Positions 49,701-58,700 of a DNA stretch of 64,000 nt are shown in pieces. The first letter of the stretch is position 1. Every line of letters begins with the position of its first letter. The translations under genes were made by a program, and so were the position numbers. The stretch lies in assembly GCA_035222895.1 (NCBI GenBank), contig JAVYIG010007899.1:1-64000 (forward strand). Direction: 5' to 3'. Source of the stretch: Strongylocentrotus droebachiensis (taxonomy: Eukaryota; Echinodermata; Echinoidea; Camarodonta; Strongylocentrotidae). The notes beneath the pieces are model-generated. The model searched no databases. It was given only the letters and a program-made list of their open reading frames with translations, and was not told the DNA's origin.

Positions 49701-52700
49701 TTGGATATCTGTTCATATACTTGTCTGAAGCTGTGGTCCCATTTACATACTATCATCGTGATATACTCTTCTTGTTCAAACCATTTAGATCTAACAAAAG
49801 GAGTAGGTCTAGCGGACAGTTTGTGTTGTTTAAATTTTGGGTGTCGTTCAAAATTTGGAAGGGGAACCTAAATGAAAAAGATACCCTAAATTGCTAGCCC
49901 TAATCAAGAAACTTACTTGCCCTTCTGTCCTATCCAGAACCTGTCTGTGCAAGATAGATCATAAAACTTACTTTCCCTTCTGTCCTATCCAGAACCTGTC
50001 TGTGCAAGATAGATCATAAAACTTACTTTCCCTTCTGTCCTATCCAGAACCTGTCTGTGCAAGATAGATCATAAGACTTACTTTCCCTTCTGTCCTATCC
50101 AGAACCTGTCTGTGCAAGATAGATCATAAGATATACTTTCCCTTCTGTCCTATCCAGAACCTGTCTGTGCAAGATAGATCATAAGACTTACTTTCCCTTC
50201 TGTCCTATCCAGAACCTGTCTGTGCAAGATAGATCATAAGACTTACTTTCCCTTCTGTCCTATCCAGAACCTGTCTGTGCAAGATAGATCATAAGATTTA
50301 CTTTCCCTTCTGTCCTATCCAGAACCTGTCTGTGCAAGATAGATCATAAGACTTACTTTCCCTTCTGTCCTATCCAGAACCTGTCTGTGCAAGATAGATC
50401 ATAAGACTTACTTTCCCTTCTGTCCTATCCAGAACCTGTCTGTGCAAGATAGATCATAAGACTTACTTTCCCTTCTGTCCTATCCAGAACCTGTCTGTGC
50501 AAGATAGATCATAAGACTTACTTTCCCTTCTGTCCTATCCAGAACCTGTCTGTGCAAGATAGATCATAAGACTTACTTTCCCTTCTGTCCTATCCAGAAC
50601 CTGTCTGTGCAAGATAGATCATAAGACTTACTTTCCCTTCTGTCCTATCCAGAACCTGTCTGTGCAAGATAGATCATAAGACTTACTTTCCCTTCTGTCC
50701 TATCCAGAACCTGTCTGTGCAAGATAGATCATAAAACTTACTTTCCCTTCTGTCCTATCCAGAACCTGTCTGTGCAAGATAGATCGTAAGACTTGACTTT
50801 CTTCCTTGTTCTTCCTGGACCTGCACCAGGACTACTGATAGGAACAGTCTCTTCTAATGTCACTCTATTCAGCTGCAAATCCTGAAAATTCAAAGGACAC
50901 ATTATAAAGAGTTGGAGTACACAAATATTCGTGCTTGACAGTGCATCAGATATGCAGGGCATGAACATTAAAAGGGAAGTCCACTCTGATATTAAGTTGG
51001 TTTTTAAAAAGGCAGAAAAATATGAGAAACAAAATAGTAAAAGTTTGAGCAAAATCCGATTAAAAATAGGAAATTTAAGTAATTTTAAAGTTGTCATTAA
51101 TGAAACACAAATTGGCAACATTGTGACATATCATGCGGGCTCCTCTTCAATTTGCTCTGTACAGAATATTTCATAAAACTTAATATTCTTAATTATTATT
51201 GACGTAACAGATTTGTATCATGCAGGGGTTGTATAAAAACATATTTGTTATAATTAAATTTAGGGTGAATATATGATTGAACCTATTCTCAAGGGAAATT
51301 AAAGATTTTTACATTTTTTTAGTACAGGACAAATGGGAGGGGAGCTTGCAAGAGCCAGTTTCATAATCTTTTCTGATGCTTCTTTACTAAAGGGATCCGG
51401 TAACTTTGTCTCAGACTCTGAAACAAAATTCTGGATTTAGCTCATGCTGCAATGATGATTATAAACCTTTAGGTCAGTCAGGAACCCATGACTTTTATAT
51501 AAGCCGATCGCCTGTCTAATTATCAAGATATTTATGTTTGGAATTACAAATTTTGAAAACTGTTTGCCAAACGGTTTTCATAACACTACAGTCTATTGGG
51601 GAAAACGAGTATGGTAAAACCGGTCACTCAAAGATTTAAACTTTTTTGAGGCACTTCTTGATTATTTTGAAGCGCAATTTTTGTAGGGCTTCAATATTAC
51701 ACCATATAACAGACACTGATAACACGTAGGGCTGTGTATCTCAGATTTAACATTGTTAAACGATCCCTTTAAGGTGCAAGTCCTGACAAATAAAATAAAC
51801 AATCATCATATCAAAAATTGGATTGCAGTCAATGGTTTTATTCTAATGAGTCAAGCTTCTCAATCTTGACACTACAGAGGCGACAAGATTTCTGTTCTGA
51901 TTCTAAGATATACATGTAATGTAACATGAGGCTGACTGGCTTACCAGTACATCATGTGATAATGCTTGATATGTCCATGTATGGTGAAGAGGAGTAGCCA
52001 TGTCCATGTTTCTATCTAAGATCACAAGGAGAGGACGCTGAAAACTGAAGAGTTAATTGGGGAAATCACAAAAATGATAAAGTGATTAAGAGATTATATC
52101 GCTTAACCAATTGACTATTGAATTCTCTCATTCTCATTGGCTTTAATGCAAGAGCCACCCACTATCTGTAGACATTGGGTTAACTCAAATCAAAGATTAG
52201 CATGCTTGATTTGAGGGTGTGAGAGAGGGGCACTTGTGTCAACAGGTAGTTCAGTTCAATTTATTAAATCTTCTCAAGCATTAAAACAATATTATAATAT
52301 ATACAAAAGTAGCAAATAAGCAAGTAAGAGAAAAAACAGAAATTATAAAAAAGTTTGTAAAAACTTGTATGGGGTAGTTCCAAGTAAAGGGAAAAATAGC
52401 CCTTTTTTCCTGAACTATGTCCCTACACACTCACCTGATCTGACCAGACTGAACACTATCTGCTGTGAAAAGGCTATTCCTTGCATCACGAAGATTCTCT
52501 CTAAGCTTCTTATCGAGTTTCTGAAGATAAGGTATAAAACATGCATATCAGGGTACATGTATAGATTATATGAAGTATTTTGGGATGGAATCCAGGTGTA
52601 CTGTTTACAAACAAATGATCATACTGTTATCTTATATACTAATACCACTAATCGCCGCGGGGGGTCCAAAATGGTTCCTCAAAAACGTCTTTCCTCGACC

Positions 52701-55700
52701 GCGCCAGCCTCCGCCGTGGCACGGGGACGGCGACACAATTCCACGGGGCATGTTTCCCGTAACCCGCGTGCCAAGTCGACCCCGCGATCGACGTCCATGC
52801 CGTTAAATGTGGTATTCGAGGTTACGGGGAGGACGGGTGGACGAAAGCACGGCGGACGTGGTGGATTGCAAGGAGGCGACGAACCCGCGAGAGCGAGTCG
52901 GCAAGGCGTGCACCCTCCCTCTGCATGTCTAATCAAAGAGAGACAAAGAGACACACGATGGACGAGAATCCACTCGCGTCAACGGGTGTAGCAAATCTTA
53001 TTGCAACGGGTGCGGCGTTCCTCGAGTAAGGCATCTAACAATAGGATATTCTTTGTAGACCAGGCGCCCATAGTGTACGTGTATTACACGCTCAGGTCAC
53101 ACACACGTACATTCACACAGTACAGTCGATTCGAGTCGAGGCGACTGCTACAACTGGCGCAAACCATGGACCTATTTTCACGTAAAATCTTTACTCTGAA
53201 AATAATTATACAAATTCTGTGATCTATGACAACATAATCATAGTTCAAGCTTCTGTTTGATTGGTCTTTTCATGAAAACTACATCGAAATCACAACAATA
53301 ATAGCGCAAATAGATCTGTGACAGTACGCCTTGAGTACACACGTGTGGTGTATTGCCACTGCACTGCAGCTGAGCGCTGCTGTCGATCGCCGCTGCTGTC
53401 GGACCTGTGTGTGTGAGCATGGAGTAGCGGTGATCGGAGTAGCTAGGCCTGTACACATGGTACATGCATGGTGTGAGGAGAGTAAACAACACTCTGAAAT
53501 TGCTATTATTGCCCCGATTTCAATATAGTTTCGTGAATAGAGGTATGAAACCTGAGCTTAGATTGTGATTATTCTAGCCATGCATAGTTGTATACTGAAT
53601 TTCGATAATCATTTGTCAAAGTAACGTTTTCACAAGAAAATCGGACGGTCGTCATGGTCGTTTAAAAACATGATAATACTTTTACTATGTATGATACAGT
53701 TCTTGCATATATCAATGCATTTAAACGTTTTTAAAAGTATGGGGGGGGGGGGGTCAGGTAGCTCAAAGCGAGTTGAGTGCAGGCTTGGTGTCCACGGGTT
53801 CAAAGGGCTGAACCGAACCCCCGAAGGCTCAGGGGTTTTAGGCATTTAATTACGGTCAGATGAGCATATTTTTAATAACTTATTTGTGACACTGGCAGGT
53901 CGATCACTAATTGGCGTGGGGTCCATAGTAGAGTTGCATACCAACTACGCTGAGTACGCTGGCCTACGTTATACTATACCCTGAGGGACGCAAAGGGGTA
54001 CGCAAGATAGACGCAAACAATTGAATATGTTTTCAAAAAATTTGCGTACTTTCGGCGTAGAAACTTGACGCAGAAAGTACGCCTTTTTATGTAACATTAC
54101 GCTACTAAACTAAACAAACTGTATCCTTAAATGAATTAATGAAAAATTAGCCCAAGAAAAAAGAGCCCCCGAAAGTTGAAAAAGGAGCCCCCGAAATTTT
54201 GATATAGATCGAGCCCCCGAAAAAAAAATCTTTCACTGGATTTTACGATCGCAGTCACACACACAGTCGAGTCAATTTGTGCACTGCATGCAGCTGGCTT
54301 CTACATATTGGCACAAACCGTCCGATTTTTCGCGTAAAATCTTCACTTTAAAAATTATTATACAAATTTTGTGAGCAATGCCAACATAATCATAATCCAA
54401 GCTTCTGCTTTTGTACTCTTTTCATGAAAACTACATTGAAATCACAACAATAATAATGCAAATAAATCGTACTTACAAAGATCCTACCTGGCATAGTTTT
54501 TGTTACAGTGGCCATTCATGGTCAAACAGCATATTAAAAAAAATTTCTATATAAAAATAATATAATTTTATTTTCGATAGCACATAGGCCTCTATCTATT
54601 TAACCCCCCACCCCGGCCCTCCCCTAGAATCCCGTGGATTTTCCACAGGTCCTGCTAGTACTGTTACATTATGACTACATGGTCACTTAATATCCTTTGG
54701 TGACATAATTCCTGGTTGTAGGACAATCACCCCCGGCCAATAATCAGCCAGAAAATTACCCCCCCAAGGACAGCTACCCACGCCCCCCCCCCAAAAAAAA
54801 AAAAATAAATAAATAATAATAATGCTACTTTTCTTACAACAAACTTATTATCAGGGTGGACTTCCCCTTTAATGAATAAGGGGATCATTTTCCTGGGGGT
54901 AATTGTCCTCAGGGGGTGGCTTGGGGGGTAATTTTCCAAGGGGTTATAGTCCGTAGGGGGTAGTTTTCCTGGGGGGGGGGAGGGGTGACTGTCTGGGTAG
55001 TACTTGTCCTGATACGATAATGCCTTATCGTCTTTTTGCATTTGTCATATTTCTCCATCATAAGTGCAAGTAATCTCAACAGAGATCATCATATAGCAAG
55101 ACTAAAAAGGATTAAATACCATAAAAAATATGAAGGAGCTTTATAACTCCCTCTTATTTCAGTATTTGTATAGTTTGCTAAAACCATTTTGCAACAAACG
55201 CAACTCTTCATAAACCATCTTTGTTAAAACATTAAAAAATGAATATTTATGAATATAATTATATATATATAAATATAAACTATGACAATGAACAAAAATC
55301 AAGATTGTCAATAAAATATGTGATGAAGTTTTGTTCTATAGTGGAGATCAGAGGTATGGGTGTAAACCTTTGCCTTGATCAATTCTTTACAGGTGAGGTC
55401 TAAGGGGGATCATTATGTTACTCATCTTTTGAACCATTATACAAGTCGAAAAATATGCCTCTGTCTGCAACATAATCAGTATATTTTAATTATCTGTGAC
55501 CTTTGACCGCAAAATGTAATCAGGTAATGTTGGTCCTTAAAAATAGGGGTGCATCTTATACACAGAGACTAAACACTAAGCAATTTATGTAAATTGTTTG
55601 TAAATCAAAGAGTATAATCAAACTGTGACTTTACCAACCTCTGCCACCATCTCTGCTGCATTACCCTTGGCGGACCTGATGATAGGCACAGTTCCCATAG

Positions 55701-58700
55701 TAACGAAGAATGAAAAGAGGCTATCAACAATAGTATCCATGATGGAATCCATTTCTGTGTCTTTCACGTCACTCCGATTGATGGCTAAAGGAAAGAAAGG
55801 ACTACACAGGTTATGACACAGTTTACCATGGTAGGAGTTGAGTCTCTGTTTTGATATATACGTAGCGACTCATACATTCATACTTTTACTCTACATTCAT
55901 GTTTTCAATAATTTTCCATCACGCAAGTTATCTATATTCATTATTCGGACCACGTGTGTTTATTCCTCCAATTGAGCATCGTGGTTCCGCATATCGTTCA
56001 CCCTACGTATTTTCAACAGCACAAGGTTTTCTTCACTCCTACTTTCACCTCAGCCGAGTCACCACGTCTGTGTGATATTCTTTCCGGGCTTCATATTCTT
56101 CTGTGCCTATCACCTCTTTTATGGCATGTCTACTTATTCTCTGCCGTCTCCAGCGGGCTGGCAGTCTTCTAATGGAACGTTTTAATCAGGACCGACATGG
56201 TGCTTGATTCTCCGCTGGGAGCTGCTAGTCTCTTCGCTCCAGTAGATTCTTCACCCACACAAGCTCGACTCACCGTAGTTTGCCTGACCATTCACCACAA
56301 GCTTGATTCACCGCAGCTCTCTCGAATTGAACACACATCAAAGTTTGGCTCATTCATCGAGCGACTCATTGCTCTGCATTACCACCGGCTTTGATGTCTG
56401 CATTTCTTCATTGGCCTCCGAAATCGAGCAACCCACTGCTTCGTCTTCGAGCGCCGCATCTCATTTCTTTTCTTCTCGCCTGAGAGCTACATTATCATCA
56501 TCAGCATCATCATCACGAGCATCAGCGTGGAGATCACATTCTTCACGGCTCTTCAGCTACGACACCGAAATTACATCTCCCCTTCAAGCCTCCGCATCAT
56601 CATCGTGTGAGCCCCTTCCTTCGGTTATCACCCCTTGTCATTCATTGACCTTTCGAATTCATTTTCTATCAGTCGTAATCTATATCCATCATTGCATTTA
56701 TTCATGTCCATTCTCATTTGTTATATTACCATTTAATCTCTGTGCAATATTCTCAATTCTCATTCATGTGATTCTAATTCTGAATCATTTATTTACTTGC
56801 ATGACTACACTTTGCAAGTGTTTAGTCTGCAGTTTATTTACCTCAATAAAATAACGAAAAGGAAATACAGTTTATCATGTATTTTATTGTCAGTGCAACC
56901 TTGCTTCCTCATAGATTTACAAAAATAGAGTTCTGTTGTTTGACCAGTGAACACGCTTTCAAATTTCCATTCACAATACCTCACACACTCATATCTCTAA
57001 ACTTACCATGGTAGGATATTGAGTCTCTGTTTTGATGCCTGACTGTGAAAAAGTGATCCTCTAAGGTGATGAAATTCAGATATTGGTCGAAAACCTTTCA
57101 AAAGGAACGAGAATGTAAGGAATCAATTTATTTATTATGCCAAAGAGTTCCATGTATAGGTAATCATGTAACTTGAGATATAGCCTGTTTTTTAATGTTA
57201 ACCCTTACTGTACTGGGGGGGGGGGGGGCTGGGAGGCCCCCCCCCCCCCCTCGACATTTTCGGAGATTGCGCCGCAACCGCTTGGAATTTTGAATTGTCG
57301 TTTCATGACTTTTTTTCCCTTAAGTCTTGCGCACATTTTGTCGAAATCGGATATATCTGTAAAGCTTTACATAACAATTAGTATGCGCATGTCATCAAAA
57401 AAAAAAAAAAAAAAAAAAAATTGCATCAAAATTTGCATAAATTATCATTATTAATTACATTAAAATAACTTTTTTGTGTTAGAAACAAAGTTTCATATGA
57501 ATAATGAGTTTCAACATTCAAAAAGTGGAGTTTGACACGTTTTCTGTAAAAAGCATAAAATTAGCATTTTGCATAATTAATTAGGCTAACGACAAAAATG
57601 TGCATATTCAGAAAAAACTAATGATACCATCTTGTTCCTTACGTAAATATCTACAAACATGCAAATTTTCGTGTTCATCGGACAATTGACGGCCGAGATC
57701 ATAGTTAGTGAGTGGGTGCTCAAAATAGCCCAGTACAGTAAGGGTTAAAGGGAGTTGGAATAATGCAATTTTGCACAGTATGGGGGGGGGGGGCGTTCGA
57801 GCCCTACAAGTATCTTGCTTGAAGGTTCCAATTAACACTTGTTAAAATGTTAGAGGTGTCGTGGTCGAGTGGATATGTCACCGGACTGTGGATCACAAGG
57901 TCCGGTTAAAGTCCCGCCGCGGAACTAATGTCATTTGGCAAGACATTAATCTACATTTGCCACACTCGACCCAGGTGAGGTAAATGGGTACCTGGTAGGA
58001 TTATACCTTGAAATGCACTGTCTGTTGATAACGGATGCCGGAGCTAAAGTTAGGGTAATAATTTCCAAAGCTCTTTGGTAGCGCATAGAGATGTTATATA
58101 ATGTGATATTCGTTTTCACTGGCTGTCTGCCGTAGCAACAAACAGAATTGACAAAAGACTTATCTCTGTTTCGTTGACGTCAGACATAGACGAAAAGACT
58201 TCATGCAAGGGTGATTGTCAACGAAACTAAGTCGTTTGCCAATTCTGCTTGTTGCTACGGCAGGCAGCCAGTGAAAACAAACTTTTAAATCAAATTATTG
58301 AAATGCAAGCATCACTTTAAACAAACAGAACTTTGTTATTCCTTACTCATTGATCCTGATTGAGGTGTCATATGAAAGGGCAGAAACTGAACTTTCTAGA
58401 AATGTGATTTTCTCTTTGAAATTCAGATACCGTCCGCCAAATGACTTTTTAGTTCCCTCTCTTCAAAATGATTTCAATCATTCATCCGTGACATATGCAT
58501 CATATAAGTTGCATCAAGTGAAAGAGGAGGATCTAAGCTTTACAAATATGTGTCATTTATTAATTGTAATTGTGATTAAGTTATGATAAAACATTGATAA
58601 TTATTTGGGTTTTTTTTTTCTGGGACGCACTGTATATTACAAGGGTTGGTTTGCCCTCTAAGTTCAATGCAAACTATTCAATATCATTATTTTGCACAAT

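Noticed and set aside
45960..50790. Regular 55- and 69-bp arrays resembling CRISPR
   Set aside because: The whole unit repeats with no variable spacers, the genome is eukaryotic, and the units are copies of adjacent exon ends.
52365..52991. 208-residue plus-strand ORF
   Set aside because: It overlaps an SCFD1 exon antisense and then runs through the GC-rich island. Openness is explained by composition; no family recognised.
56303..56854. 183-residue Ser-rich plus-strand ORF
   Set aside because: Low-complexity Ser stretches from TCA/TCATCA repeats, no recognisable domain. It is kept only as part of an unclassified inserted segment.
57853..57925. Possible tRNA gene
   Set aside because: Box A and a weakened box B are present, but there is no closing acceptor stem and the sequence continues into a SINE body.
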